Source: Sphingobacteriales bacterium (GTDB lineage: Bacteria > Bacteroidota > Bacteroidia > Chitinophagales > Chitinophagaceae). From it: a stretch of 54,760 bases of DNA. The DNA is taken from contig JACQDV010000074.1 of the NCBI GenBank assembly GCA_016200915.1, positions 1 to 54,760 on the forward strand, written 5' to 3'. Position numbers and translations under genes: made by a program. The notes below the pieces were generated by a model, which saw only the letters and a program-made list of their open reading frames with translations, had not been told where the DNA came from and made no database searches. Positions 15,748 to 25,977 of the stretch are shown in pieces; the stretch's first letter is position 1; each line of letters starts with the position of its first letter.

Positions 15748-17319
15748 ATGCGTAAAGCAATTATAATAGGAGCAGGTCCGGCTGGTTTGACGGCAGCATA
15801 TGAATTGCTGAAGCGTACCGGTATAAAACCGGTGATCGTTGAACAATCTGTTTATGCAGGAGGATTAGCGAAAACGGTTAACTATAAAGGTAATCGCATT
15901 GATATTGGCGGTCACCGCTTCTTTTCAAAATCTGACAGAGTGATTGAGTGGTGGCTGGATATTTTGCCAGTTGAAAAAAAAGAGGCTGACCGTTCATTGG
16001 ATATTACTTATCAAAACAAAACACATCATGTTCCTGATAAAATGGTTAAACAACATGTTGCTGATGGTGATAAAGTAATGCTGGTGAGAAACAGACTTTC
16101 CCGTATTTATTTTAAAAAACAATTCTTCCCTTATCCAATTAAATTATCTGTTGATACATTGAAGAAGTTAGGATGGTGGAATACAGTAAAAATTGGTTTC
16201 TCTTATATCAGTTCAAGGATTTCTCCGCTAAAACCAGAAATAAGCCTGGAAGATTTTTTTATCAATCGTTTTGGTAAAGAACTTTATCTCACATTCTTTA
16301 AAGATTATACAGAGAAAGTGTGGGGTGTAAGTTGTAAAGAAATTTCTGCTGAATGGGGTAAGCAGCGTATCAAAGGCTTATCTGTGAGTAAAGCAATTGG
16401 ACATGCTGTAAAATCTATGTTCAGCAGCGCAAAAGATATCCGTCAGAAAAATACAGAGACGAGTTTGATTGAGCAATTTCTTTATCCCAAGTTGGGCCCC
16501 GGACAGTTATGGGAAGAAGTAGCAGCAAAGATAGTAGCCATGGGAGGTGAGATTCATTACAATCAAAAAGCGGCAGGCATTATTACAGCCGGGAATAAAA
16601 TTGTTGCAGTAAAAACTTCAAATATTGCAACAGGTGAATTAACGCAGTGGGATGGTGATTATTGTTTTTCCACCATGCCGGTGAAAGATTTTATTAATGG
16701 GATAAATAAAGAAGTTAGTGAAGAATTAACCAGGGTAAATAATGGATTGCTGTACAGAGATTTCATTACAGTAGGATTGCTTGTTAATAAATTGAAGGTA
16801 AAAGATGTTTCAGGGAATGCAATGATAAAAGATAATTGGATATATATACAGGAAAATGAAGTAAAGCTGGGCAGGTTGCAGATATTTAATAACTGGAGTC
16901 CTTTCATGGTAAGTGATGCAGGTAAAGTATGGTTAGGGTTAGAATATTTCTGTAATGTGGGAGATGAGTTGTGGAGCAAAGATGATAAAGCTTTTATTAG
17001 GTTTGCTATTGATGAATTAGACCTGATCGGTATTATTAATAAAGCAGATGTTGTGGATGCTACTATCTTACGGGAAGAAAAAGCATATCCATCGTATTAT
17101 GGCTCTTACGATCAGTTTGATATACTAAAGAATTACCTGAAGCAGTTTGACAATTTATATCCCATTGGCCGTAACGGGATGCATAAGTACAATAACTCCG
17201 ATCATAGCATGTTAACAGCTATGACGGCAGTTGATAATATTGTAAATGGGATCACCGATAAAGAAAATATCTGGCAGATCAATACGGAAGAGGATTACCA
17301 CGAAGAAAAAGAATCATAA
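15748..17319 (+). CDS. NAD(P)/FAD-dependent oxidoreductase (UDP-galactopyranose mutase/amine oxidase-like)
   Basis: A 523-aa flavoprotein. The N-terminal Rossmann motif is [20 protein letters not shown] (residues 5-24), followed by [20 protein letters not shown] with [12 protein letters not shown]. Near the C-terminus [20 protein letters not shown] and the helix [11 protein letters not shown] form the second FAD-binding part. Close relatives are often annotated near surface-polysaccharide genes, but no such genes are adjacent here, so the substrate is unknown. The stop overlaps the convergent next gene by 6 nt. Confidence 0.8.
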   Translation: MRKAIIIGAGPAGLTAAYELLKRTGIKPVIVEQSVYAGGLAKTVNYKGNRIDIGGHRFFSKSDRVIEWWLDILPVEKKEADRSLDITYQNKTHHVPDKMVKQHVADGDKVMLVRNRLSRIYFKKQFFPYPIKLSVDTLKKLGWWNTVKIGFSYISSRISPLKPEISLEDFFINRFGKELYLTFFKDYTEKVWGVSCKEISAEWGKQRIKGLSVSKAIGHAVKSMFSSAKDIRQKNTETSLIEQFLYPKLGPGQLWEEVAAKIVAMGGEIHYNQKAAGIITAGNKIVAVKTSNIATGELTQWDGDYCFSTMPVKDFINGINKEVSEELTRVNNGLLYRDFITVGLLVNKLKVKDVSGNAMIKDNWIYIQENEVKLGRLQIFNNWSPFMVSDAGKVWLGLEYFCNVGDELWSKDDKAFIRFAIDELDLIGIINKADVVDATILREEKAYPSYYGSYDQFDILKNYLKQFDNLYPIGRNGMHKYNNSDHSMLTAMTAVDNIVNGITDKENIWQINTEEDYHEEKES

Positions 17320-17904
17320 CACCCGGTATTTCATTACTATTCTCTCATCTTTCCATATTTCCTGCGGACTGATATAGCTGTCATTCATCTTAAATAACAC
17401 ACCGGCTTTTGCAAAAGCATCTCTTACCAATTCGCTGCAGATATAACTTCGGTTTCTTTCTCTTTTACCAATACGGAATAATATGCGCATCATAATACGA
17501 ATAATCTCCCAGTTGTCGTATGGCCTGGTTAATTCATCTAATCCAAAACTTATTCCTTTATTGAGATTCACTTTTTCTAATTCAAAGTTTAACTGTGCAA
17601 TCATCACTTGTCCTTTATACGGTCGTTTCGTTCCTTTATAATCATGAATGTACTTTGATAGTGGGATTAACCTGATGCCGATTTGTGGTTCTGCTTCCAG
17701 TACCATTACTCTTCCTAATTCTTCATCTTTATAAATGATGGCCACATGGCTCCATACACTTTTTGTCAACTGCTGAATTACTCCGGAAAAAGCATAACTG
17801 CCGGAGCTGAAGAAGATATGCCCGGTTTTTAAATAATCCCGTATTTTCTCATACGGTATAACGGGTATTTGTTGTAATTCTTTTTTGGTGATGATCTGTG
17901 CCAC
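17314..17904 (-). CDS. YiiX/YebB-like permuted papain-fold hydrolase
   Basis: A 196-aa soluble protein. The circularly permuted NlpC/P60 order is visible: SHVAII supplies the catalytic His (about residue 72), EAEP follows as the acidic element, and YICSELV near residue 158 supplies the Cys. [17 protein letters not shown] is the typical N-terminal strand of this family. Members are thought to cleave amide bonds in peptidoglycan or lipid-linked substrates. No signal peptide is seen, so its site of action is unclear. It is convergent with the flavoprotein gene. Confidence 0.7.
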   Translation of the reverse strand: MAQIITKKELQQIPVIPYEKIRDYLKTGHIFFSSGSYAFSGVIQQLTKSVWSHVAIIYKDEELGRVMVLEAEPQIGIRLIPLSKYIHDYKGTKRPYKGQVMIAQLNFELEKVNLNKGISFGLDELTRPYDNWEIIRIMMRILFRIGKRERNRSYICSELVRDAFAKAGVLFKMNDSYISPQEIWKDERIVMKYRVL

Positions 17905-17993
17905 GATGTATATTTTAAAGCTAACTTACTTATTAATTCTTTTATAAAGTTGATAATGTTTTTTACCTTGTTAGCTCACTAAACCTTTTTTTA

Positions 17994-18833
17994 ATGGGTA
18001 GCGAAGGACAAAAGTTTTCAGACAACCCGGAAGAGAATCTCCGGCTTGAAAATCAATTTTTACGAATGAAACTGCAGGCAGAGTATGGAAGCGACCTGCA
18101 AATGCCGATGGGTAATATGCCGCCCGAACTGGAGAATCAGTTTCTTAAAAATATTTTCAGTTTTGAAGAAGCTTATCAAAAACAGGAGAGAACAACGGTA
18201 TATAAATTAATTGGCGAACCCTCTTACAAAAAACCTGAGGAAATGCCGATGGAACAGATAAGCGGAGAATTGAAAAGGCTTTTGGATATAATGAAGAATA
18301 AAAATATTGATTTGCATGTGGAAGGTGAATACGGCGACAAGTTGATTTTGGATTTTCTCATCAACGAATTATTCCCATTAGAAGTACAGGCTAATTTACC
18401 CGAAGGGATGATGCTGAATTTTTCATACGAGGAATTTCACCCTGATCATGCACTTGATTTACGCAATTTAACGGTTGCTTTTTTGCAACAATGGCGTGAA
18501 CGGTTGGTTAATGAATATGCGTATCAACCCGCCTCTCATTTTATTTTGCCCGATGGCAGAGTGCTCTCTTATGAAGGTGTACAGCAACGGTTGAAACATT
18601 TTTTTGATGCCTTTACAGCATTTACTAACTGGAAGGATGGTTTTGCAGAAGCCAGCTATGAGTTTATGCCTGATGGTACCGGCCTTGCTAATGTGGACGG
18701 AGCAGTAAGCTATGATGCTGTATTAGAGAATGGAGAATCCATTCACTTTGAGGGCCCGCTCAAAATTTATTTTTCAAACCAGTTTGGAAGCTGGGAAGTT
18801 TTTCTTTTTCATATGCCCGGATTCAACTGGTAA
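17994..18833 (+). CDS. Unknown protein with possible NTF2/SnoaL-like C-terminal half
   Basis: A 279-aa soluble protein with no signal peptide. The N-terminus is acidic and Met/Asn/Glu-rich (residues 10-60, possible coiled coil ENLRLENQFLRMKL). The C-terminal half from about residue 160 (FLQQWRERLVNEY ... VLENGESIHFEGPLKIYF) has a helix-then-sheet pattern like NTF2/SnoaL domains, but I cannot confirm this. Its stop is 2 nt before the BaiN-like gene start, so the two are likely co-transcribed. Confidence 0.55.
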   Translation: MGSEGQKFSDNPEENLRLENQFLRMKLQAEYGSDLQMPMGNMPPELENQFLKNIFSFEEAYQKQERTTVYKLIGEPSYKKPEEMPMEQISGELKRLLDIMKNKNIDLHVEGEYGDKLILDFLINELFPLEVQANLPEGMMLNFSYEEFHPDHALDLRNLTVAFLQQWRERLVNEYAYQPASHFILPDGRVLSYEGVQQRLKHFFDAFTAFTNWKDGFAEASYEFMPDGTGLANVDGAVSYDAVLENGESIHFEGPLKIYFSNQFGSWEVFLFHMPGFNW

Positions 18834-18835
18834 TT

Positions 18836-20074
18836 ATGTTCTTGTCAAAACAATTAGTGGTTATTGGCGGTGGTGCAGCCGGTTTCTTTTGTGCGGTAAA
18901 TGCGGCACGGATGAACCCTGAATTGAAAGTTTCTATTATTGAAAAATCAAACAAAATTTTAGCCAAAGTAAAAGTGAGTGGTGGAGGCAGATGTAATGTA
19001 ACCCATCAGTTTTTTGAGATCAGTGAAATGATAAAGCAGTATCCACGGGGTGCTAATTTTTTAAAGAAAGCCTTTCACCAGTTCTTTACCACAGATACTA
19101 TCAAATGGTTTGAAGAAAGAGGAGTGAAGTTAAAGGCAGAAGCTGATGGCAGAATGTTTCCGGTTACTGATTCATCGCAAACAATTATTGATTGCTTAAT
19201 TGAAGAGGCAAATAAATATGGTGTTGAGATAATGATAAAGACGGAAATAAGAGGTATGAGGTATGAGAATGGAAAATTTCAAATCGAATTGTCTGACTTC
19301 CGGCTTCTGACTTCTGATTTTGTTTGCATCGCCTGTGGTGGTTTTCCCAAGCTGGCGCAATTCGACTGGATAAAAAATTTGAATCACACTATAATTGAAC
19401 CGGTTCCTTCTCTTTTCACCTTTAATATGCCAGGTAATTCAATCACACAGTTGATGGGTGTAAGTGTACATGATGTAAAGATCAAAATAGCAGGAGCGAA
19501 ATTAGAAGAAAGAGGACCACTCCTCATCACTCATTGGGGAATGAGTGGACCAGTAGTATTGAAATTAAGTGCATGGGGAGCGAGGGAGTTGGCAGGTAGC
19601 AGTTACCAGTTCGCAATTCATATTAACTGGTTGCCTGAATACAATGAAAATACATTAAGAGAAAAATTTACAGCCCTTCGTCAGCAATTAGCTGGACAAA
19701 AGATCATCAATAAAAATCCATTTCAATTACCTCAACGGTTATGGGAGTATTTTCTGAACCAGGTAAATATTAATAATGAAATACGCTGGGCCGATCTTCC
19801 GGCTAAACATCAAAATCAACTTATCAGTTTATTGTGTAATGGTGAGTTTGCTGTAAAAGGGAAAACAACTTTTAAAGAAGAATTTGTAACTGCTGGTGGT
19901 GTATCGTTAAATGAAATTGATGTCAATACCATGCAAAGTAAAAAGGTACGGCATTTATATTTTGCCGGCGAAATATTGGATGTAGATGGAATAACCGGTG
20001 GATTTAATTTTCAAAATGCATGGACTAGCGGATGGATAGCTGCAAAAGCCATTGCCGGTGAAAGTAAAGTGTAA
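18836..20074 (+). CDS. BaiN/HI0933 (YhiN)-family flavoprotein
   Basis: A 412-aa FAD protein. LVVIGGGAAGFFCAVNAAR (residues 8-26) is the FAD Rossmann motif; KVKVSGGGRCNVTHQ is the family signature; the C-terminal GEILDVDGITGGFNFQNAWTSG binds FAD. Function of this family is poorly defined; relatives act as flavin-dependent reductases. Inside the gene, 19247-19325 contains repeat-like words (GAGGTATGAGGTATGAG; CTTCCGGCTTCTGACTTCTG) that resemble the intergenic repeats but keep the frame. It follows the unknown 279-aa gene by 2 nt. Confidence 0.85.
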   Translation: MFLSKQLVVIGGGAAGFFCAVNAARMNPELKVSIIEKSNKILAKVKVSGGGRCNVTHQFFEISEMIKQYPRGANFLKKAFHQFFTTDTIKWFEERGVKLKAEADGRMFPVTDSSQTIIDCLIEEANKYGVEIMIKTEIRGMRYENGKFQIELSDFRLLTSDFVCIACGGFPKLAQFDWIKNLNHTIIEPVPSLFTFNMPGNSITQLMGVSVHDVKIKIAGAKLEERGPLLITHWGMSGPVVLKLSAWGARELAGSSYQFAIHINWLPEYNENTLREKFTALRQQLAGQKIINKNPFQLPQRLWEYFLNQVNINNEIRWADLPAKHQNQLISLLCNGEFAVKGKTTFKEEFVTAGGVSLNEIDVNTMQSKKVRHLYFAGEILDVDGITGGFNFQNAWTSGWIAAKAIAGESKV

Positions 20075-20136
20075 TACTGACACTTAAGTTTGAATAAATG
20101 GTGTAAATTGTATGCCAATCTTTTAACAGTAGCCAA

Positions 20137-21186
20137 ATGAGAATCATTTATAGTGCATTCATTTCTCTGTGTCTTTTATGTTGTATAACCTTTTTTGGTT
20201 GCAAGAAAAAATCATCAACACCAACTCCGCCACCGCCACCCGACACCACATCCTCCTCATTTGTAAAAGGAGCGGATGTAAGCTGGGTAACAGAAATGGA
20301 ATCATCCGGAATTAAATTCTACAATAGTGCCGGTACAGCAACGGAATGCATGGCCTTATTAAAATCATTGGGATTAAACAGTATTCGTCTTCGTGTATGG
20401 GTCAATCCTTCGGCCGGATGGAATAATGCAGCAGATGTAGTAGCAAAAGCTGTAAGAGCAAAGAATCTTGGAATGCGGGTAATGATAGATTTTCATTACA
20501 GTGATGATTGGGCTGATCCCGGCAAACAAACAAAACCAACTGCCTGGAGTGCATTAGATTTTACAGGATTAAAAACAGCATTAGCTAATCATACTACTGA
20601 TGTGCTGAATCAATTAAAATCTGCCGGTGTAACACCCGAATGGGTGCAGGTAGGAAATGAAACCAATGATGGGATGCTGTGGCCCGATGGTAAAGCATCA
20701 ACTAATATGAACAATTTTGCGCAACTCATTAACACCGGTTATGATGCTGTAAAATCTGTAATTCCCTCTGCAAAAGTGATCGTGCATATTTCTAATGGCT
20801 GGGATAATAGTTTATTCCGATGGATATTTGATGGTTTGAACAGTAATGCTGCTAAATATGATGTAATTGGAATGTCATTATATCCTTCTTATGTTTCTGG
20901 TGGATGGAGTACAGCGAATGCTCAATGTTTGCAAAACATGAATGATATGGTAAGCCGTTATGGAAAAGAAGTAATGATTGTGGAAGTGGGTATGCCATGG
21001 GACAATGCTGCTGAAAGCAAAAACTTCTTAACCGATATTATTGCAAAAGCTAAAACGGTTACTAATAAAAAATGTTTGGGTGTTTTGTATTGGGAACCGG
21101 AATGCTATAACAATTGGAAAGGACACACATTAGGTGCTTTTGATAACAGTGGTAAACCTACTGTAGCGATGGATGCATTCAAATAA
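20137..21186 (+). CDS. GH53 endo-beta-1,4-galactanase, lipoprotein
   Basis: A 349-aa protein. The N-terminus has a lipoprotein signal with TFFGC (Cys22), then a Pro/Thr linker. The GH53 domain starts at about residue 44 (KGADVSWVTEMESSGIKFYN). Catalytic residues are visible: acid/base E175 in VQVGNETN and nucleophile E283 in MIVEVGMPW. VMIDFHYSDDWADPGKQ is the conserved beta-strand region. The enzyme should cut beta-1,4-galactan of type I arabinogalactan at the cell surface. It lies 42 nt upstream of the GH2-GH53 fusion and is probably in one operon. Confidence 0.92.
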   Translation: MRIIYSAFISLCLLCCITFFGCKKKSSTPTPPPPPDTTSSSFVKGADVSWVTEMESSGIKFYNSAGTATECMALLKSLGLNSIRLRVWVNPSAGWNNAADVVAKAVRAKNLGMRVMIDFHYSDDWADPGKQTKPTAWSALDFTGLKTALANHTTDVLNQLKSAGVTPEWVQVGNETNDGMLWPDGKASTNMNNFAQLINTGYDAVKSVIPSAKVIVHISNGWDNSLFRWIFDGLNSNAAKYDVIGMSLYPSYVSGGWSTANAQCLQNMNDMVSRYGKEVMIVEVGMPWDNAAESKNFLTDIIAKAKTVTNKKCLGVLYWEPECYNNWKGHTLGAFDNSGKPTVAMDAFK

Positions 21187-21228
21187 CAGCAGCATTCTTA
21201 TAACCATTGCTGCTATAAAATATATGTG

Positions 21229-24200
21229 ATGAAAAAACTTACCTGCTTAGTTTTAAGTTTTCTTATTTTTTTCCTGGTAGTAAATGCACAAACAAAAATC
21301 AGTTTGGATGATGACTGGAAATTTCATTTTGGTCATGCATCCAATCCTGAAAAAGATTTTAACTACAGTATTGCTACCATCTTTTCTAAAAGTGGCGGCG
21401 CTTATAATACTGCTATCGATCCTCGGTTTAATGACAGTAGCTGGCGTTCTTTAAATGTGCCGCATGATTGGGCAGTTGAATTACCCTTTGTAAATCATCC
21501 AAGTGCTGATGTGGAGAGTCATGGCTATAAACCGGTGGGAGGTTATTTTCCTGAAACAAGCATTGGATGGTATCGTAAACGGTTTACGGTAAATGCTGCG
21601 GATAGTGGGAAACGTTTCCAGTTACAGTTTGATGGAATATTTCGCAATGCCAATACCTGGATCAATGGATTTTTTGTGGGCAATAATATGAGTGGTTATG
21701 TGGGAACTGCTTATGATGTAACAGACTTTATCAATTTTCACAGGGAAAATGTTATCGTGGTACGAGTGGATGCTACTCAGTACGAAGGTTGGTTTTATGA
21801 AGGTGCCGGCATCTATCGTCATGTATGGCTGAATGAATACAATAATGTTTATTTGACTGAAGGTGGTTTATATGCTTATGCGGATGTGCAGGGAAACAAA
21901 GCGGCTGTTACTATTGAAACTTCTGTGGCTAATAAAAACATTGAAGCAGTTAATTGTACGGTACAATCTTTTTTAACTGAACGAAATGGGAAAGTAGTAG
22001 CTCAGTCAAAAGAACAGCCACTAAATGTTGGTGCGGGAAACAATAATCATATTAAACAATCAGTAACCATAAGTAATCCTCGTTTATGGAATTTAGATGA
22101 TCCATATTTATATCGTGTATCAACAGTAGTTAAACAAAACGGAAAAGTTGTAGCACAACGTACAGACCGTTTTGGTATCCGCACTTTTCGTTTTGATGCA
22201 AATGAAGGATTTTTTCTCAATGGAAAACATATCAAGATACAAGGAACAAACAATCACCAGGATCATGCAGGATTAGGAAGTGCTTTACCGGATTATATGC
22301 ACTACTACCGCATCCGCACCTTAAAGAATATGGGAGTGAATGCATATCGTACCAGTCATAATGCACCTGCTCCTGAATTATTAGATGCATGTGATAGTTT
22401 GGGAATGCTGGTATTGGATGAACAACGGTTACTCAACAGCAGCGATGAGTACATGAACCAGTTTGAAAGATTGATCCTTCGTGATCGTAATCATCCATCC
22501 ATTTTTATGTGGAGTATCGGCAATGAAGAATTTGGAATTCAAACTACTACTTATGGAAAAAGAATTGCTCAAACATTAATTGCAAAACAAAAACAGTTAG
22601 ATCCTTCCCGCACCTGTACTTATGCATCGGATGTGGCCAACGTATTTCCCGGTGTAAACGAAGCGATACCGGTACGTGGCTTTAATTACCGGCATTATGC
22701 AGTTGCTGATTATCACCGTGATCATCCTGATCAACCAATAATGGGTACTGAAATGGGGAGCACCGTCACAACAAGAGGAGAGTATGCAGTTGATTCTGTT
22801 CGTTCATATTTACCTGATCATGACATCACCGCACCGTGGTGGGCCAGTACTGCAGAAACATGGTGGAAGCTGGCCGCTGAAAATAAGTACTGGATGGGTG
22901 GATTTATATGGACAGGTTTTGATTATCGTGGTGAACCTACGCCATTTCACTGGCCCAATATCAATTCGCATTTTGGTGTGATGGATATGTGTGGTTTTCC
23001 CAAAAATTTATATTACTACTACCAAAGCTGGTGGACAGATAATGATGTATTGAATATTTCACCGCATTGGAACTGGTCAGTAAAATGGGGTGAACCTGCA
23101 CCTGAGATTGATGTATGGGTTAACAGTAATGCAGATAATGTTGAATTGTTTTTAAATGGAAAGAGCCTGGCTAAAAAAGATATGCCCCGCAACAGTCATT
23201 TGCAATGGAAAGTAAAATATGAACCCGGCAAATTAGAAGCAGTAGCTTATAAAAAAGGCAAACGTATTACAGCTAAAGTAGAAACAACCGGTGCACCGGC
23301 AGAAATTGTTTTAACGCCCTACAAAACAACAATGCTGGCCGATGGAAAAGATGTGGCTATCATGAATGTGAGTATTATTGATCGGGAAGGAAGAGAAGTG
23401 CCGGATGCTAATAATATGATTCGTTTTACCATTAAAGGTGAAGGAAAAATTATTGGTGTTGGTAATGGTGATCCCAGCAGTCATGAACCTGATAAATGTA
23501 TGGATGGTGTCTGGCAGCGAAGTGCATTTAATGGCAAATGCCAGGTGATTGTTCAGAGCACAAAAACAGCAGGCAATATTCAGTTTGAAGCATCTTCACC
23601 AGGTTTGTGGAGCGGATCAACGGATGTTACTACGGTTTCGCCAGCCAGTGTAAATAATATTTCCATTGATAAAAAATATGAATTAAAAAGTGAAGCTGCT
23701 AAATCACAGGAAGCAACAAAGATGATCGGTGCTGATATTTCTTTTTTGCCTGAGTTGGAAAATAAAGGGATGAAATTTTCTGATAATGGAAAAGAAAAAG
23801 ATGCCATACAAATTTTAAAAGATCATGGATTTAATTATGTGAGGCTGCGCATCTTCAATGATCCTGCCAATGAAAAAGGATATTCACCGGGTAAAGGTTT
23901 TTGCAATCTGGAATATACCAAGCAAATGGCAAAACGGGTGAAAGATGCCGGTATGAAACTGTTATTAGATTTTCATTATAGCGATTACTGGGCCGATCCC
24001 GGTAAACAATATAAACCTGCAGCATGGCAGCATTTAAACTTTGAACAATTAAAACAGGCATTATATGATTATACTTTCAATGTAATGACTGCCTTGAAAC
24101 AACAGGGAACATTACCGGACATGGTACAGGTGGGCAATGAAATTAATCATGGTATTGTATGGCCTGAAGGTAGTGTGAGTAATATGGATTCATTAGCACA

Positions 24201-24663
24201 ATTATTAAATGCCGGTGTAGCTGCCGTAAAAGCAGTGAACCCATCGACAGTTATGTTATTGCATGTGGCATTGGGCGGACAAAATGATGAAACGGTTTTC
24301 TTTGTTGATAATATGCTTGCGAGGCGAGTGCCCATTGATGTGATTGGTCTTTCTTATTACCCCAAGTGGCACGGTACATTAGATGACCTGAGAGATAATA
24401 TGAACGATCTTGTCCGTCGTTATAATAAAGATGTGATTGTAGTGGAATACTCTGCTAAAAAAGAAGAAGTGAACAAACTTAATTTTGAATTGCCTAATGG
24501 AAAAGGGAAAGGCACCTGCATTTGGGAGCCACTCAGTACATGGGAAAAAATCTTTGATAACAATGGAAAGAGTAATGATTATATCAAACTCTATGATGAG
24601 ATGAGTAAGAAATACCTGCGGAAAGGTAATTTTAGCCCAATGTTAGGACTTGAACCGGAATAA
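21229..24663 (+). CDS. GH2 beta-galactosidase fused to a C-terminal GH53 galactanase
   Basis: A 1144-aa secreted enzyme (signal peptide ending VVNAQ). Residues about 25-690 are GH2: jelly-roll, Ig-like and TIM-barrel domains with the acid/base in WSIGNEEF (E433) and the nucleophile in IMGTEMGS (E508). Residues about 690-800 are an Ig-like C-terminal GH2 domain. From about residue 828 a full GH53 domain follows, with MIGADISFLPELENKGMKF, DFHYSDYWADPGKQ, acid/base E971 in QVGNEIN and nucleophile E1073 in IVVEYS. Endo- and exo-acting galactan activities are thus on one chain. A GTG at 21226 is possible, but ATG 21229 fits the signal peptide. Confidence 0.9.
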   Translation: MKKLTCLVLSFLIFFLVVNAQTKISLDDDWKFHFGHASNPEKDFNYSIATIFSKSGGAYNTAIDPRFNDSSWRSLNVPHDWAVELPFVNHPSADVESHGYKPVGGYFPETSIGWYRKRFTVNAADSGKRFQLQFDGIFRNANTWINGFFVGNNMSGYVGTAYDVTDFINFHRENVIVVRVDATQYEGWFYEGAGIYRHVWLNEYNNVYLTEGGLYAYADVQGNKAAVTIETSVANKNIEAVNCTVQSFLTERNGKVVAQSKEQPLNVGAGNNNHIKQSVTISNPRLWNLDDPYLYRVSTVVKQNGKVVAQRTDRFGIRTFRFDANEGFFLNGKHIKIQGTNNHQDHAGLGSALPDYMHYYRIRTLKNMGVNAYRTSHNAPAPELLDACDSLGMLVLDEQRLLNSSDEYMNQFERLILRDRNHPSIFMWSIGNEEFGIQTTTYGKRIAQTLIAKQKQLDPSRTCTYASDVANVFPGVNEAIPVRGFNYRHYAVADYHRDHPDQPIMGTEMGSTVTTRGEYAVDSVRSYLPDHDITAPWWASTAETWWKLAAENKYWMGGFIWTGFDYRGEPTPFHWPNINSHFGVMDMCGFPKNLYYYYQSWWTDNDVLNISPHWNWSVKWGEPAPEIDVWVNSNADNVELFLNGKSLAKKDMPRNSHLQWKVKYEPGKLEAVAYKKGKRITAKVETTGAPAEIVLTPYKTTMLADGKDVAIMNVSIIDREGREVPDANNMIRFTIKGEGKIIGVGNGDPSSHEPDKCMDGVWQRSAFNGKCQVIVQSTKTAGNIQFEASSPGLWSGSTDVTTVSPASVNNISIDKKYELKSEAAKSQEATKMIGADISFLPELENKGMKFSDNGKEKDAIQILKDHGFNYVRLRIFNDPANEKGYSPGKGFCNLEYTKQMAKRVKDAGMKLLLDFHYSDYWADPGKQYKPAAWQHLNFEQLKQALYDYTFNVMTALKQQGTLPDMVQVGNEINHGIVWPEGSVSNMDSLAQLLNAGVAAVKAVNPSTVMLLHVALGGQNDETVFFVDNMLARRVPIDVIGLSYYPKWHGTLDDLRDNMNDLVRRYNKDVIVVEYSAKKEEVNKLNFELPNGKGKGTCIWEPLSTWEKIFDNNGKSNDYIKLYDEMSKKYLRKGNFSPMLGLEPE

Positions 24664-24686
24664 TTCTTTTGATGATTCACCACGTA

Positions 24687-24746
24687 AGCCATTCGTGAGG
24701 ACACGAATGGCTACACGCTGTTGTGGGCTGTGTCCCCACAGCCCAC
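24687..24746. repeat. Two perfect hairpins after the GH2-GH53 gene
   Basis: AGCCATTCGTG/CACGAATGGCT (24687-24697 with 24702-24712) has an 11-bp stem and loop AGGA. GTGGGCTGTG/CACAGCCCAC (24723-24732 with 24737-24746) has a 10-bp stem and loop TCCC. No T-run follows, so they look more like REP-type elements than simple terminators, though they could protect the mRNA 3' end between these convergent genes. Confidence 0.8.
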
Positions 24747-24791
24747 TTTAAGGTCAATGAGAAATTCAAGTAATCATTTTTAGACAGCTTC

Positions 24792-25457
24792 TTACTCTTT
24801 CAATTTAGCCATAGCCCGTACCGGAAAGGTTCCAACCCCTTTGAATTTAGGCGGAATAGCGCTGAAAGTAAATCCATCGTTTGGTAAAGCATATAAGTTA
24901 CACAGATGCTCAACAATTAATATCTCAGCACCAAGTAATGTGGTATGCACTGGTCTTGACTTGCCTCTTGTATCATCAATATTATGTGAGTCGATGCCAA
25001 CTAATTTCACTCCAGCTTCTTTTAGATAAACAGCTGCTGCTTCTGTAAGAAAAGGATGATTTTCATAATAGCTTTCGGTATTCCAGTTAACATCCCAGCC
25101 GGTATGTACTAAGACAGCTTTATTTTTTAAGTAAATATTTTTAAAATGATCAGGTGTTACCGCCAATGTTTCAGTAAAGGGAACACGAACTACCACCGCA
25201 TCTAAATCAGTAAAACTCTCTAATGAAATTTCTGATAAATCTTTTCCATGTGCATAGCGGTGGAATGGACAGTCAATATAAGTTCCGGTATTGGATACCA
25301 TTTCTATTTTTCCGATCTGGAATTCTGTTCCTTCTTCATAAAATTTTTTAGAATCTTCCCTGCTGAGGTAATCACAAATTATGGGGGCAGGCAGGCCTTT
25401 ATAAGTTACTAATCCGTTTTCAATTACGTGGCTGAGATCAATAAAAATTCCGGTCAT
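24792..25457 (-). CDS. Cyclase-family (KynB-like) metal-dependent hydrolase
   Basis: A 221-aa protein of the cyclase family (PF04199). The metal-binding signature is SNTGTYIDCPFHRYAHGKDL (H-x-G-T-H-x-D-x-P-x-H in the family, with Asn-Thr for the first His here). LVGIDSHNIDD is the second conserved site. Arylformamidase is one known member, but the gene stands beside a thioesterase, not kynurenine genes, so the substrate is unknown. It starts 10 nt after the thioesterase stop, in one operon. Confidence 0.85.
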   Translation of the reverse strand: MTGIFIDLSHVIENGLVTYKGLPAPIICDYLSREDSKKFYEEGTEFQIGKIEMVSNTGTYIDCPFHRYAHGKDLSEISLESFTDLDAVVVRVPFTETLAVTPDHFKNIYLKNKAVLVHTGWDVNWNTESYYENHPFLTEAAAVYLKEAGVKLVGIDSHNIDDTRGKSRPVHTTLLGAEILIVEHLCNLYALPNDGFTFSAIPPKFKGVGTFPVRAMAKLKE

Positions 25458-25467
25458 ATTGTATTAT

Positions 25468-25875
25468 TTATTCGTTTGGATTCAAACGATCTTTTACATA
25501 AGTGATTTCAGTTTTGCCATGTGGTACTGGCTTGCCGTTCTCATCTAAGTTTACAAATACAATTTTATCAATGGTAAGAATCTGTTCACGGGTGAGTTTA
25601 TTTCTTACTTCACACTGCATGGTCATAGATGTTTTACCGAAGTGTGTTGCTACGATACCAATCTCAATAATATCACCTTGTTTAGGAGAGGAAATAAAAT
25701 TGATCTCCGAAATAAATTTAGTGACAATATGTTTGTTCTCTAATTGAATGATGGCATACAAAGCCGCTTCTTCATCTATCCATTGCAATAGTCTTCCGCC
25801 AAACAAACTGTGATTGGGATTAAGGTCTTCTGGTTTAACCCATTTACGGGTATGAAAATTCATGTTCGTTTCCAT
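25468..25875 (-). CDS. Acyl-CoA thioesterase, hotdog fold
   Basis: A 135-aa protein. NPNHSLFGGRLLQWIDEEAA (residues 19-38) is the hotdog helix with the catalytic Asp, and IEIGIVATHFGKTSMTMQCEV the beta-sheet. This pattern fits YciA-like acyl-CoA thioesterases that hydrolyse acyl-CoA to acid plus CoA. It is upstream of the cyclase-family gene in the same operon. Upstream of its start lies a run of AACTAAA repeats. Confidence 0.85.
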   Translation of the reverse strand: METNMNFHTRKWVKPEDLNPNHSLFGGRLLQWIDEEAALYAIIQLENKHIVTKFISEINFISSPKQGDIIEIGIVATHFGKTSMTMQCEVRNKLTREQILTIDKIVFVNLDENGKPVPHGKTEITYVKDRLNPNE

Positions 25876-25923
25876 TCTGAATATTTTTTATCAGCACAAT
25901 ATATCTGCCGAATTAAACTTTTC

Positions 25924-25976
25924 AACTAAAAACTAAAAACTAAAACTAAAAACTAAAAACTAAAAACTAAAAACTA
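25924..25976. repeat. Tandem repeat, unit AACTAAA, about 7.5 copies
   Basis: The 53 bp consist of AACTAAA units, one shortened by a base. The repeat ends 2 bases before the stop of the cytochrome b gene and lies upstream of the thioesterase start. Slippage here could vary the spacing, but no promoter box was recognised in it. Confidence 0.9.
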
Positions 25977-25977
25977 T

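Noticed and set aside
25924-25976. AACTAAA repeats as a possible CRISPR array
   Set aside because: Units are 7 bp and directly adjacent with no spacers, and no cas gene is present.
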